DNA of 64,000 bases from Mariniradius saccharolyticus AK6 (lineage in GTDB: Bacteria; Bacteroidota; Bacteroidia; Cytophagales; Cyclobacteriaceae), in the NCBI RefSeq assembly GCF_000330725.2, contig NZ_AMZY02000008.1:1-64000 (forward strand), written 5' to 3'. Position numbers and translations under genes: made by a program. Below the pieces are notes generated by a model. The model did not search any database. It was not told the origin of the DNA and worked only from the letters and a program-made list of their open reading frames with translations. Below, piece after piece: positions 43,824 to 53,333 of this stretch (its first letter is position 1; the number at the start of each line of letters is the position of its first letter).

Positions 43824-44928
43824 AAAAGAGTATTTCAGACATATTTCCCTTTTCCTCCTGACCCTCGTCACGACGACATTTGCCGGTGGGGAATGGCTTT
43901 TCGGAAGGTCTATCCTCGGCAGCGGCGAGCATTTCCTGAATTGGGAGTATTTTGTCAAATCCCTCCATTTCTCGGTCCCGTTTTTGGGTATCCTATTGGT
44001 ACATGAAATGGGACATTTGCTTACCTCGATCAAGCACCAAGTAAAGTCAACAATGCCCTATTTCATACCGGGTTGGCTGGGCTTCCTGGGTTCGCCCTCG
44101 ATAGGTACTTTTGGGGCCATCATCCGAATGCGGAGCTTTGTCAACAGCAGGAAAAAATTCTTCGATATCGGTGTCGCGGGTCCCTTGGCGGGTTTTGTAT
44201 TGGCGGTTGGGGTACTTTGGTACGGCTTCACCCACTTGCCGCCTGCGGACTATATCTATCAAATCCACCCCGAATACCTCGATCCCAACTTCAAGGGGCA
44301 TACGGCAGAGGAAGGCTATATCAACCTGGAAATGGGCTACAACTTGCTTTTCTATGGCATGGAGAAGCTGCTTGCAGACCCAACCAAAATGCCCAATATG
44401 TCTGAGATCATCCATTTCCCCTACATCTTTGCGGGCTATTTGGCGCTGTTTTTTACGGCTTTGAACCTGTTGCCGATCGGGCAATTGGATGGAGGGCATG
44501 TGGTGTTTGGGCTTTTTCCCAAAAACCACAAACGGATATCGCTCGTGTTTTACACCGCCTTCGTGGCCTATGCAGGTCTGGGTGTGATCAATCCGTATCA
44601 GGATTTCTATAGGCTGATTGTCACGATTCCGCTCTACGTTGTTTTCCTGTACATCTGCTACCGCCGGGCAAGTCTCGACAATCAGACCAAATGGACCATT
44701 GTGCTGAGTCTTGCCGCGGTACAATACCTCACGGTGTACTTTTTCCCTACCATCGAAGGCTACTCAGGATGGCTGTTTTTTGCTTTCCTGCTTGGGCGGG
44801 TCATGGGCTTGGAGCATCCCGAAGTCAGTGGCTATCGGGAACTTGACCGCGGTCGCAAGCTGATTGGCTGGCTGGCGATCTTGATCTTCATCCTGTGTTT
44901 TACGCCACAACCTTTCAAGTTTTCCTGA
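43813..44928 (+). CDS. M50 family site-2 protease-type membrane metalloprotease
   Basis: 371 residues with several membrane helices. The zinc motif is VHEMGHLL (H64, E65, H68) and the third ligand is in NLLPIGQLDGGHVVFG. PSIGTFGAIIRMRSF follows the first motif. The enzyme probably cuts a transmembrane substrate. The 11-base overlap with the HAD gene suggests that the two are translated together. No PDZ domain is evident, unlike RseP. Confidence 0.9.
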   Translation: MYSKKEYFRHISLFLLTLVTTTFAGGEWLFGRSILGSGEHFLNWEYFVKSLHFSVPFLGILLVHEMGHLLTSIKHQVKSTMPYFIPGWLGFLGSPSIGTFGAIIRMRSFVNSRKKFFDIGVAGPLAGFVLAVGVLWYGFTHLPPADYIYQIHPEYLDPNFKGHTAEEGYINLEMGYNLLFYGMEKLLADPTKMPNMSEIIHFPYIFAGYLALFFTALNLLPIGQLDGGHVVFGLFPKNHKRISLVFYTAFVAYAGLGVINPYQDFYRLIVTIPLYVVFLYICYRRASLDNQTKWTIVLSLAAVQYLTVYFFPTIEGYSGWLFFAFLLGRVMGLEHPEVSGYRELDRGRKLIGWLAILIFILCFTPQPFKFS

Positions 44929-44955
44929 AAAATCTGAACGACAGGGAGTCCATTG

Positions 44956-46161
44956 CTAAAAAATCACACCGGACCCAATACACTCCTCACCTTTGTACCA
45001 AGCGACAAACTGACCCGAGGCTATTCCCTTTTGTGCCTGATCGAAAAGGACATACAAACCATTTTCACACATGATCAGGGTAGCCATGGTCAAAGGTTGG
45101 CGGTAACGGATACGCGCTTCATACCTCGCTGATTCACCCAGGGCAAGCCTCAGATCTTCCCGAATCCGGTGGATATCCTTTTTGGGTACAAACAGGCCGT
45201 ATCGATTGAGACCGGGATGGTCCTCCCCTAGCCCTGTGTAAATAACATTTTCACGGGTATCGGTCGCAATGACAAACATCGGCTTCCCGGTCCCACCAAC
45301 TTGCAGGCCTTTCCTTTGGCCTACTGTGAAATAATGGGCACCATTGTGTTCGCCAAGGACTTTACCATCCTCAGGGCGGTAATGCAAGGGCAAGCAGATT
45401 TGATCCAAAGTGTCCATATCCTCCCCATCCATGTCAGCGATCGCGGGAACGGTCTGATAAGCCGGGTACGTCTCCGGCACAAGGATAATCCTTCCTTTCT
45501 TCGGCTTGAGTTGTTGCTGGAGGAAATCTGGCAACCTGACTTTTCCGATAAAACAGAGCCCTTGGCTGTCCTTTTTGTCCGCGGTGATGAGATCCTGTTC
45601 CTTGGCGATTTGCCTTACTTCGGATTTTTGGAGATGACCGATGGGAAACAGTGCCTTTGCCAATTGCTCCTGGCTGAGTTGGCAAAGAAAATAACTCTGG
45701 TCTTTGTTGGGGTCGGCACCAGCCAACAGCCGATACACAGGTTTGCCATCTACCAAGATTTCATCCTTTTGGCAGTAATGCCCGGTTGCGACGTAGTCCG
45801 CCCTAAGCTTCTGGGCAGCTTTAAGGAAAATGTCGAATTTGATTTCCCGGTTGCAAAGGATATCTGGATTGGGCGTACGTCCCGCTTCGTATTCGGCAAA
45901 CATGTAATCAACGATCCGTTCGCGGTATTCCTCGCTCAGGTCGATCGCTTGAAAAGGAATGCCGAGTTTCTCGGCCACAAGCATGGCATCGGTACTGTCT
46001 TCCATCCAAGGACATTCATTGGAAATGGTGACAGTTTCATCGTGCCAGTTTTTCATAAACATGCCGATGACTTCGTAGCCTTGTTCTTTGAGCAGATGGG
46101 CGGCGACCGAGGAGTCGACACCGCCGGATAGTCCGACGACCACCCTTTTGGGATTATTCAT
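44956..46161 (-). CDS. mnmA: tRNA 2-thiouridylase MnmA
   Basis: 401 residues from the ATG at 46,161 ([18 protein letters not shown]). The PP-loop is GLSGGVDSS, the catalytic Cys are C103 (NPDILCN) and C203 (DSQGLCFIG), and GHYC follows the first. It thiolates U34 of the tRNAs for Lys, Glu and Gln, so it acts on the tRNA-Gln type seen in this window. An ATG at 46,194 adds 11 residues. Confidence 0.95.
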   Translation of the reverse strand: MNNPKRVVVGLSGGVDSSVAAHLLKEQGYEVIGMFMKNWHDETVTISNECPWMEDSTDAMLVAEKLGIPFQAIDLSEEYRERIVDYMFAEYEAGRTPNPDILCNREIKFDIFLKAAQKLRADYVATGHYCQKDEILVDGKPVYRLLAGADPNKDQSYFLCQLSQEQLAKALFPIGHLQKSEVRQIAKEQDLITADKKDSQGLCFIGKVRLPDFLQQQLKPKKGRIILVPETYPAYQTVPAIADMDGEDMDTLDQICLPLHYRPEDGKVLGEHNGAHYFTVGQRKGLQVGGTGKPMFVIATDTRENVIYTGLGEDHPGLNRYGLFVPKKDIHRIREDLRLALGESARYEARIRYRQPLTMATLIMCENGLYVLFDQAQKGIASGQFVAWYKGEECIGSGVIF

Positions 46162-46241
46162 ATTCCAGAAATTATTCATGGAGTAAAGGTCCATGAGGTT
46201 TCACATGTTTTTCCAAACCCGCGGGAAAAGGAATTGGTTCA

Positions 46242-46272
46242 CAAAGGTAGGGATTGATTGTACCATGTACAA
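46242..46272 (-). promoter_or_regulatory. Promoter of mnmA, -33 element inside a word repeat
   Basis: On the minus strand: TTG (complement of 46,270-46,272), 20 bases, TACCTTTG (complement of 46,242-46,249), an exact consensus match. The TTG lies in the GTACTTTGTAC word of the repeat at 46,255-46,345. The leader to the ATG at 46,161 is about 75 bases. Confidence 0.65.
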
Positions 46273-46345
46273 AGTACCAAGTACGACGTACCAAGTATAA
46301 AAGAAAGAGATTCGAAGTACGAAGAATGAAACCGGAAGTACGAAT
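46255..46345. repeat. GTACCAAG/GAAGTACGAA word repeat
   Basis: Plus strand: GTACCATGTACAAAGTACC, then AAGTACGACGTACCAAGTAT, then three GAAGTACGA-type words. Same family of words as the start of the window (GTACTTGGTACTTGGTAC). It overlaps the mnmA promoter and lies in the 296-base gap between mnmA and uxaB, which holds no other feature. Confidence 0.6.
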
Positions 46346-46458
46346 TTATCGGTTTTCAGTCGGTTATCCCGCTTCTCAAGAAGCTGGATTGGAAGCAGGA
46401 TTTCGGTCAATCGGTGCTGGTTTCGGAAAAGGAGCACAGTCCACGACGCAGCGAATCG

Positions 46459-47862
46459 TCATCCTTGCAACACTTCCAGTTCTTGCACAAGTGCTTCCTG
46501 CAATCCTGGGATTTCACGAAGATCTTGGCCCCAGAAATCCACCTGTCTGAGTGCTTTTTCCACGATCATCTCCAAATTGTCGGACTGCCAGATTTGAGCG
46601 AAAAACTGCAACACTTCAGCGGTATCTTTCAGCGGTATCGGTTCTTGAGAGGTTTTGCCGGAATAAAAGAACAGCAAAGCAGCAAAGGAACGCATTAGAT
46701 TCGGAGGAAGGCTTCCTGTTTTTTCGTGATAGGATAAAATGCTCGGCAATACCCGTACCCGAAACTTGGAGACCGAGTTCAGGGCGATGGAAATCAACTC
46801 ATGACGGATAAAGGGATTTCTAAACCTGTCGAACACAGCCGCTGCATACGCATGAAGTTCCTCTTTCGGAAGATCCATGCTGGGAATGATTTCATGGAAT
46901 ACGGTTTCTTGCATGGTCTTTCCCATCAAGGTGTCTTCCACTGCTTCGCGCACGGTCCTCTTTCCGGCCAAGTAGGCAACAGGCACCGTGGCCGTGTGGG
47001 CCCCATTCAGAATCCGTACTTTTCTTGTCTGGAAACCGGTCAAATCGTCCACGATATGGACTTCGAGTCCTGTTTTTTCGGTTTGGAAAACATCATTCAG
47101 AAACTCCGGGCCTTGGATTGCCCAAAAGTGATAAGGCTCGGCTACTACCGCCCAATCGTCCCGAAACCCGGTTTTTGACTCAAGTTCAACAATCTCTTCT
47201 TTGGGATAACCTGGGACGATTCGATCAACAAGTGTATTGCAAAAGACGCAGGAAGCCTCCAGCCAGGCAAGAAACTTGGGGGTAAGTTGCCAGAGGTAGG
47301 CATACGAAACCACCATGTCATGCAGCGTATCGCCGTTGTTGGATATGAGTTCACAGGGAAGGATGACTAGCCCTTTTGCCACATCACCTGCTACATGCAG
47401 GAATCGGGCGTAGAGCAAAGCAGTGAGCTTTCCGGGAAATGCCTTTGGACACTGGGCAAAATCGGCATCCTTAAGATCGAAATACACTCCGGCTTCGGTC
47501 GCGTTCGAAATAACGTACTTGAGCTCCGGTTGGGCTGCGAGGTCCAAAAATCCAGAATAATCCAACTCGGGATTGTTGATGCCGGCAACACAGGAAACAA
47601 GACGCACCTGATCGATGGTCTCCCCTTTGGCAAATCCCCTCAACCATACGTGGTAGAGGTAATCTTGCCCCACAAAAGACTCAGGAACCTGCTGCCCTTT
47701 GGTTTGCACGAGGTGGATTGAGCCATTGAAGTCAGCCTTTTCATTGAGGATGTCTACCATCCAATCCGCGAATCCCCGTAAAAAATTCCCCGTGCCAAAC
47801 TGGACAACTCTGAGGGGCCTGTCCACAGTGTTTCCGGTTGTCTTTCGATCTAATGTTTTCAT
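46459..47862 (-). CDS. uxaB: Tagaturonate reductase
   Basis: 467 residues, mannitol dehydrogenase superfamily. The NAD-binding loop is RVVQFGTGNFLRGFADWM, then SNATEAGVYFD, LPCELISNNGD, IVPGYPKEEI and the catalytic Lys/Asn region VRILNGAHTATVPVAYLAGKRTV. It reduces D-tagaturonate to D-altronate, the step before uxaA, though it is 7 kb away and not in the same operon. Uronate isomerase (uxaC) is not in the window. Confidence 0.92.
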   Translation of the reverse strand: MKTLDRKTTGNTVDRPLRVVQFGTGNFLRGFADWMVDILNEKADFNGSIHLVQTKGQQVPESFVGQDYLYHVWLRGFAKGETIDQVRLVSCVAGINNPELDYSGFLDLAAQPELKYVISNATEAGVYFDLKDADFAQCPKAFPGKLTALLYARFLHVAGDVAKGLVILPCELISNNGDTLHDMVVSYAYLWQLTPKFLAWLEASCVFCNTLVDRIVPGYPKEEIVELESKTGFRDDWAVVAEPYHFWAIQGPEFLNDVFQTEKTGLEVHIVDDLTGFQTRKVRILNGAHTATVPVAYLAGKRTVREAVEDTLMGKTMQETVFHEIIPSMDLPKEELHAYAAAVFDRFRNPFIRHELISIALNSVSKFRVRVLPSILSYHEKTGSLPPNLMRSFAALLFFYSGKTSQEPIPLKDTAEVLQFFAQIWQSDNLEMIVEKALRQVDFWGQDLREIPGLQEALVQELEVLQG

Positions 47863-47959
47863 CTTGTTACTAAAATACTACTTGACCGCTTTATCCCCAA
47901 TAAAATTGTGTAAGCGGTGTCCGACTTTGGGAAAATGAGTAATTTGCCCCTAAAAAACT

Positions 47960-48250
47960 ATGGCAGCATTTGTTTTGGTGGAAGTCAGTATCCATGACCC
48001 CGAACTTTACGAATCCTACAAAAAATTGACACCGGGTTCATTGGAGCCCTTCGGTGGGCGTTTCGTCGTTCGGGGCGCAAAAACTGAATCCCTCGAGGGC
48101 GATTGGAACCCCGAGCGACTGGTCATCCTCGAATTTCCCTCTGTGGAAAAAGCGAAAGCATGGTGGTCGTCCGAACTTTATTCGAAAGCCAAAGACATCC
48201 GCTACCGCGCCGCCAATTCCAAAATGCTGGTGGTGGAGACCTTGGGCTGA
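47960..48250 (+). CDS. DUF1330 family protein
   Basis: A 96-residue dimeric alpha/beta-barrel-type protein. VLVEVSIHDPELYESYKKL and GGRFVVRGAKTESLEGDWNPERLVILEFPSVEKAKAWW are family blocks. Function is unknown. It lies 97 bases from the uxaB start, divergent from it, and 25 bases before the dehydrogenase gene, so probably cotranscribed with the latter. Confidence 0.88.
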   Translation: MAAFVLVEVSIHDPELYESYKKLTPGSLEPFGGRFVVRGAKTESLEGDWNPERLVILEFPSVEKAKAWWSSELYSKAKDIRYRAANSKMLVVETLG

Positions 48251-48275
48251 TTTTTTATTGAAATCGAAAGCCAAT

Positions 48276-49280
48276 ATGACTCTACGAATTCCTTATTCAG
48301 AAGTACTGTTGACGCTGCAGCGACTATTTGTAAAAAATGGATTCGCTGCAACCGACGCCGAAGCATGCGCACTACTTTTTGCCAAGGCAAGTCTCGAAGG
48401 TGTACCCTCCCATGGACTGGAAAGGGTGACGGTTTTTTTGGATATGGTGAAAACCGGGCTTGTCAATCCCAAGGCAAAACCTACCCTATTGGATCAATTC
48501 GGAAGTTTTGAACGCTGGTCAGGCAATCTTGGACCTGGCCCACTCAATGCCCAATTTTGCATGGATAGGGCCATTTTACTTTCGAAAGAATTTGGGATTG
48601 GCTTGGTAGCCGTGCAACAAACCAACCATTGGATGCGGGCAGGTAACTACGGTTGGCAGGCGGCTGAGGCGGATGTCATCGGCATTTGTTGGACCAATAC
48701 CAAGCCCAATATGCCGGCTTGGGGTGGCAGTGAACCAAAGCTTGGCAACAATCCCTTGGTGGTCGGTATTCCTAGAAAGGAAGGGCATATCGTGTTGGAT
48801 ATGGCCATGTCCCAATTTTCCTATGGAAAAATGAAGCAATACCTTCGTGACGGCCGCCAAATGCCCTATGAGGGGGGATTTGACAGTCAGGGCAAGCTCA
48901 CGAAGGAACCAAAGGAAGTGATTTCGAATGAATTGGCCTTACCGATCGGATTATGGAAAGGGGCCGGTTTTTCCTTGGTTTTGGACATGTTGGCGGCACT
49001 GCTATCGGGTGGAAATGCCGTCCACCAGATTGGAGAGACAGGTTCAGAGTATGGTCTTTCACAGGTGTTTTTGTGTTTGGATCCTGGCAAGCTGGGCTTT
49101 GCCGATTCGATTGATTCGGTCCTGGGCAATATTGTAGAGGATTTCCTTTCCTCTGAAACATTCACGGGAAACGTTATTCGCTACCCAGGACAAAATATCC
49201 CCGAGATCCGCGCAAAAAACCTTGCCGAGGGCGTTCCCGTGGAGCTAGGTGTATGGCAAGGCATTTTGGACAGGTTATGA
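48276..49280 (+). CDS. Malate/L-lactate dehydrogenase family, 2,3-diketogulonate reductase-like (YiaK)
   Basis: 334 residues from ATG 48,276. Motifs: the conserved GVPSHGLERV with H46, GPGPLNAQFCMDRAI, VAVQQTNHWMRAGNYGW, WGGSEPKLGNNPLVVGIPR and GAGFSLVLDMLAALLSGG. Length matches E. coli YiaK (332), which reduces 2,3-diketo-L-gulonate with NADH; in Bacteroidota the family is annotated 3-dehydro-L-gulonate 2-dehydrogenase. The upstream open frame from 48,054 is not used; it overlaps the DUF1330 gene. It fits a sugar-acid pathway alongside uxaB. Confidence 0.88.
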   Translation: MTLRIPYSEVLLTLQRLFVKNGFAATDAEACALLFAKASLEGVPSHGLERVTVFLDMVKTGLVNPKAKPTLLDQFGSFERWSGNLGPGPLNAQFCMDRAILLSKEFGIGLVAVQQTNHWMRAGNYGWQAAEADVIGICWTNTKPNMPAWGGSEPKLGNNPLVVGIPRKEGHIVLDMAMSQFSYGKMKQYLRDGRQMPYEGGFDSQGKLTKEPKEVISNELALPIGLWKGAGFSLVLDMLAALLSGGNAVHQIGETGSEYGLSQVFLCLDPGKLGFADSIDSVLGNIVEDFLSSETFTGNVIRYPGQNIPEIRAKNLAEGVPVELGVWQGILDRL

Positions 49281-49400
49281 ATGGAGAATCAACAATGATT
49301 AATGCACACCCCTGCAGGCTTTGGAATTAGAAATGTAGAGATGTTGATGGTTGACATGGTCTTGTATTCGGAAGCTCAGGACCGCTGGATCAGGGGCATT

Positions 49401-51296
49401 TTACCAGCCTCCGCCACCACCTCCACCACGGCCGCCGCCCGAAAAGCCTCCGCCACTGGAACCTGAACCGCCACTACTGGGTTTTGCGGCTGACTGTTGG
49501 ATGGATGAACCCAAAGCCTTGCTGATGTGGTGGCCCAAGAGATGGTATGAATAGGCCCTTTGGCTGGTATACCAAGATGTCTGACGTGTCGGTACCATTC
49601 CCGCACTGTCCATGATTTGCTGGAACTTTTGTCCCCAAATCCTGTCCACGCCCAAGGCCATCGCAAAGGGAAGCAATTTTTCAAAGATTTCGGGGGTCAT
49701 TTTCGGTGGATTGAACATCTGCAGCTGCCTTTCCTCTGCGGCACTGAGGTATTTTTCAAATCCGGCAATCTTGGCTCTCAGGTCAAGTTTCTCCCGGCTC
49801 GGTTTCCGAATCAAATAGATGTATGACGGAAAGGAAACGAGTGCAAAGAGAATAAATCCGACCAAAGCGAGCATGTTAATCGAAATGTTCGTAGCCGAGT
49901 AAAGCAAGGTCAAAAGGGCGACCAATCCAGTCGTAGCCAAACCGATCAAAAACCACTTGCCCATTCCTTTTCTGAATGCCCATACGACAATGAAAGCAAG
50001 TATTGAAAACACGACGGGAAAAGCAGAAGGCTCTATGGCATTCATCTCCGGAACTGTTTGTGTGATTTCACTGAAATCAGAAAGAACCGCATACAGGCCA
50101 TAAGCCAAGAATACAAGGATGGGAGGAATCCAAAGCAGCCAATTACTGCCTTGATTGAGAAATGGCTGGTGCTGCTCGACCAAACTGGCCCGGAAGCTGT
50201 CGTAAAGCGATTTGATATGGTCGCTGTATTTGCCATTGATGATCAATTTCGTACCGTATCGGAAAAGCCGATCCATGAGGATTCTCTCTTCCCCAGAAAG
50301 GGCTTCATCGGGATCCTTCAATTGAAGCAGAATGAAGGAGGTGGAATGAAACAGACCAAATAAAACCGGCTCCCTCCTTTCGTTGATGCTGAGATATCCG
50401 TTTACTGCCAAGTGGACAATCGAGGTGGAAATCAAGTCCTGCGAAAAATGCCCCCGGTGTATCATGCCCAGGGACGCGGGTGACATTCCTGTGGGTGGAT
50501 CAAATTCGGGTATGACCGTAGGCTGCGGTGGATCTACGCCGAATCTGAGCCATGTAAGGAAATAGTAACCCAACAGCAGCAAAGCAGCTGTTGATGAGAC
50601 TATCAAAAATCCATTCTTTTCCCAAAAACCTGGAGGAGGCGGCCTACTTACCACCCCTTTGGTAAAACCCGCCGCGATCGTCAGGTTTTGGTAGGGTTCC
50701 AGGTTTTCCGCTTCAAACAACAGGCTACCATCGGGGGATATTTCGGATTTGCAGTCTTTGTCGGTGGAACCCGAATAGCCTGTATAGCAAGCAAATGAAT
50801 CAAAGACCGCAGGTTTCGGAATGTGGACGCTCGCGCCGATCTTTTCCACTCTAAAATTCCATCCAAATCCATTCACATTCCAATAGATTTCATCGAAATC
50901 ATCAAAAAATCCGAGTTGGCCCATGGCGGTATAGGTAATCCTGTAGGTATAAAAGCCCGGGCTCAATGTGATGTCCCTGTCTCCCACGTAGATATTCAGA
51001 TTGCCATTGCTCTTTTCCGTGTGGAAGGGCTCCTGCCTTCCGTCCCTTTCCACACTGAACAATGTATATTCATTTTTGACCTGTCGGTTTCTATAGTCGG
51101 TACCCGTCAGTGGAAGGCTTCTGACAATTCCCCGTTTGATTTGGTTTCCTGCTGCATAGACTTCGATGGTTTCGGTCACTGTCAGCATGCCCGATGCGTC
51201 GACTTTCAAGTCAGCATGGAACAGCCGGATATGTTCCTCCTGTGCCTGTAGGCTGACTGACAGTGCGAAAAACAAAAGGAAAACTGCGATTCTCAT
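49401..51296 (-). CDS. DUF2207 membrane protein with glycine-rich tail
   Basis: 631 residues. A signal peptide (MRIAVFLLFFALSVSLQAQ) precedes a DUF2207 domain (about residues 25-230, with EVYAAGNQIKRGIVRSLPLT and YWNVNGFGWNFRVEKI), then four transmembrane segments (near 240-258, 388-406, 430-448 and about 460-495), then a cytosolic stretch. The last 25 residues are SGGSGSSGGGFSGGGRGGGG-type. The pairing with LemA (start overlaps its end by four bases) is widespread and suggests a complex; function is unknown. Confidence 0.85.
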   Translation of the reverse strand: MRIAVFLLFFALSVSLQAQEEHIRLFHADLKVDASGMLTVTETIEVYAAGNQIKRGIVRSLPLTGTDYRNRQVKNEYTLFSVERDGRQEPFHTEKSNGNLNIYVGDRDITLSPGFYTYRITYTAMGQLGFFDDFDEIYWNVNGFGWNFRVEKIGASVHIPKPAVFDSFACYTGYSGSTDKDCKSEISPDGSLLFEAENLEPYQNLTIAAGFTKGVVSRPPPPGFWEKNGFLIVSSTAALLLLGYYFLTWLRFGVDPPQPTVIPEFDPPTGMSPASLGMIHRGHFSQDLISTSIVHLAVNGYLSINERREPVLFGLFHSTSFILLQLKDPDEALSGEERILMDRLFRYGTKLIINGKYSDHIKSLYDSFRASLVEQHQPFLNQGSNWLLWIPPILVFLAYGLYAVLSDFSEITQTVPEMNAIEPSAFPVVFSILAFIVVWAFRKGMGKWFLIGLATTGLVALLTLLYSATNISINMLALVGFILFALVSFPSYIYLIRKPSREKLDLRAKIAGFEKYLSAAEERQLQMFNPPKMTPEIFEKLLPFAMALGVDRIWGQKFQQIMDSAGMVPTRQTSWYTSQRAYSYHLLGHHISKALGSSIQQSAAKPSSGGSGSSGGGFSGGGRGGGGGGGW

Positions 51297-51847
51297 TTGA
51301 AACTTACCTTCGGCACCGCCCTTTCCGATGCGGCGTCCAGTTCAAAAAATGGTGATTTGACAAAACCGAAGGCATTGGCAACTAGGTTGCTCGGGAAAGA
51401 GTCGATGAGTACGTTTTGGTCCCTTACCGAGCCATTATAATACCTTCGGGACCTTTCAATGTCGTTTTCGATGGATGAAAGGTCCTGCTGCATTTGGAGG
51501 AAATTTGTGTTGGATTTGATCTCTGGATACTGTTCCGCGACTGCGAAAAGACTTGTAATGGCACGGTTCAGTTGGTTTTCGGCAGCTACCTGATCTTCAA
51601 GCCCTTTGGCATTGATGGCTGCGGTCCGGGCTTTTGTCACGCTTTCCAAAGTCTCCCGCTCGTGGGTGGCATAGCCCTTGACTGTTTCGATCAAGTTGGG
51701 GATAAGGTCGTATCTTTTCTTGAGCTGCACATCGATACCGCTCCACGCTTCGGACACATTTGTTCTCAGCCTGACGAGTCGGTTGTAGATGCCGATCACG
51801 AAAAACAACAGGGCGAGGACAACTGCGATAATGATCAATGCGGCCAT
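51293..51847 (-). CDS. LemA family protein
   Basis: 184 residues. The N-terminal helix (ALIIIAVVLALLFFVIGIYNRLVRLR) anchors it, and the rest is a four-helix LemA domain (VSEAWSGIDVQLKKRYDLIPNLIETVKGYATHERETLESV). Function is unknown. It precedes the DUF2207 gene with a four-base overlap, so they are translated together. Confidence 0.95.
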   Translation of the reverse strand: MAALIIIAVVLALLFFVIGIYNRLVRLRTNVSEAWSGIDVQLKKRYDLIPNLIETVKGYATHERETLESVTKARTAAINAKGLEDQVAAENQLNRAITSLFAVAEQYPEIKSNTNFLQMQQDLSSIENDIERSRRYYNGSVRDQNVLIDSFPSNLVANAFGFVKSPFFELDAASERAVPKVSFK

Positions 51848-52159
51848 ATATTCAGGTGGTTTTAAGTTGGAAAGTTAAAATATATTGAAAAAAGGCTAGA
51901 AACCGAAAAAGGACATCGTTTTTCTGCCCTCTTCTCCATTATGGAGACAGGTGTTTCTTTAGGAATTAGGGGATTCGGCAGACTACTTCCCGATGCAGAA
52001 AATCCCAAATATCTATATTTCAGATAAATATACCAATATTAGCAACAAATGGCCTACAAAATGCACTAATCTTAAATCATCTAGAGTCAGAAGGCAGCCC
52101 ACCAAAATCACAAAAAAGAAGGCGTTTTGGCCGCGGAAATACTGGCTTAAGACCGCTCC
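51848..52159. other. Intergenic region without recognised gene
   Basis: About 312 bases upstream of lemA. A plus-strand open frame (51,993-52,208) codes for 71 basic, low-complexity residues and overlaps the end of the next gene in antisense, so I reject it. A TAGGAATTAGGGG stretch at 51,959 resembles the AATTAG words near position 145. Nothing else is evident. Confidence 0.4.
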
Positions 52160-52948
52160 TTACTTTATCCAAAGTTCCAAAGTGCCTTCCTTAGTTTTAT
52201 TCCTATAAGCAGGTACAAACTTGACAACCGCGTCAATTCCGTCATCCATCAATAGGCCCTTCAGTGAATTTGCAAAAACAAGATCTGATTCCCAGAAATA
52301 CCGTATTTCATTTTCGGAAAGTGTTTTCGCGCTTTCCACTAGCTCCACTCCTGGCGCACTAAAACCCTGGCCGGAAATTTTGGATCTAATGCCGTTTGTT
52401 TTTGCACGGTCAGAATCATGCCCGAACTGAATATATACTATTGGGTTGATCGTTCGGTTACTTGGCAGAACAATCGGCTGATGAATGATTCTTTGGTTTT
52501 CTTGTATTGTTTCACTTAGCATTGCAAGTTCTCGTCCCTTGATTGAATCTGTTATTGTTGTGGTGTCACGACTCAATTCCGCAAGCCGTGCCTTTGCTAA
52601 CGAATCCTTCTCTAGGAACGAACGAAACTCTAGATCGACCTCCTTAAAATACGCCTCCCAACCTTCTCTTAATTTGTCCGAAGGTGTAACTTTTGAAAAG
52701 TATTGTGCCAACATCCTTTTTTTCACCGGATCATTGTTCAAAATGATTAAATCCGTAGCATACTTATCGTATTCTTTGATTTCACTTAGTCCTGCCGCTC
52801 TGTCCCGGAAACCCCATTCAATCATCATTGAGATAACAACAAGGGTGACACTTCCTATAAACCATTTAACGATTTCAACCTTATACTTAAATTTTTCGAA
52901 TTCAAAGTCAGTGTTCTTTCCTCTGTTTTCTTTGGGCTCATTATCCAT
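52160..52948 (-). CDS. Membrane-anchored protein with SPOR/LytR_C-like C-terminal domain
   Basis: 262 residues. One transmembrane helix (residues 27-45, KWFIGSVTLVVISMMIEWG) after a charged 25-residue head. A helical region with coiled-coil tendency (about 55-165) leads to a C-terminal domain IVYIQFGHDSDRAKTNGIRSK, then SAPGVELVESA, NEIRYFWESDLVFA and DDGIDAVVKFVP. This beta-alpha-beta arrangement with a late RYF motif resembles SPOR/LytR_C-type domains that bind cell-wall glycans or partners. This is an inference from pattern. The next gene on the other strand is the Tc toxin. Confidence 0.55.
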   Translation of the reverse strand: MDNEPKENRGKNTDFEFEKFKYKVEIVKWFIGSVTLVVISMMIEWGFRDRAAGLSEIKEYDKYATDLIILNNDPVKKRMLAQYFSKVTPSDKLREGWEAYFKEVDLEFRSFLEKDSLAKARLAELSRDTTTITDSIKGRELAMLSETIQENQRIIHQPIVLPSNRTINPIVYIQFGHDSDRAKTNGIRSKISGQGFSAPGVELVESAKTLSENEIRYFWESDLVFANSLKGLLMDDGIDAVVKFVPAYRNKTKEGTLELWIK

Positions 52949-53333
52949 AGCAATCGTAGTTTAGGGTATTGAGATGCTGGTGATGAATGAAAATCACCAA
53001 ATATAGAATTCAAATAATCGGGTTATCTCTAAGCAATCTTCCTATTGTGGATTAGTAAAGATGACCGACCCCAGCACATATGTACATAAACGTTGTCTCA
53101 AAACAACTTTGTTTGATCTTGTTTGAGGCCTTTAATGCGAAATAAATTTAATTTAGACTATTTATTTTGCAATTATTCATAATCTTTTTTTTCGTTTTAG
53201 TACAAAGAGATTTCAGCAAAAGCCAAATTTCCTCGAAATTTAGGTAAAGATCAGATTTAGCATTGTTTGCTATATAATCTCTTGTATTGAAGCAATTTCA
53301 AATTGAACAGAGAATAACTGTTTGAACTTCTTT
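52949..53333. other. AT-rich upstream region of the Tc toxin gene
   Basis: About 385 bases, markedly AT-rich. It contains the imperfect inverted repeat CTCAAAACAA/TTGTTTGAG near 53,097-53,127 and several TTG words, but no convincing -33/-7 pair. Both genes, the minus-strand membrane protein and the plus-strand toxin, are transcribed away from it. No RNA gene is seen. Confidence 0.5.

Noticed and set aside
51993..52208. A 71-residue plus-strand open frame
   Set aside because: Basic, low-complexity, overlaps the end of the minus-strand membrane-protein gene and has no promoter.
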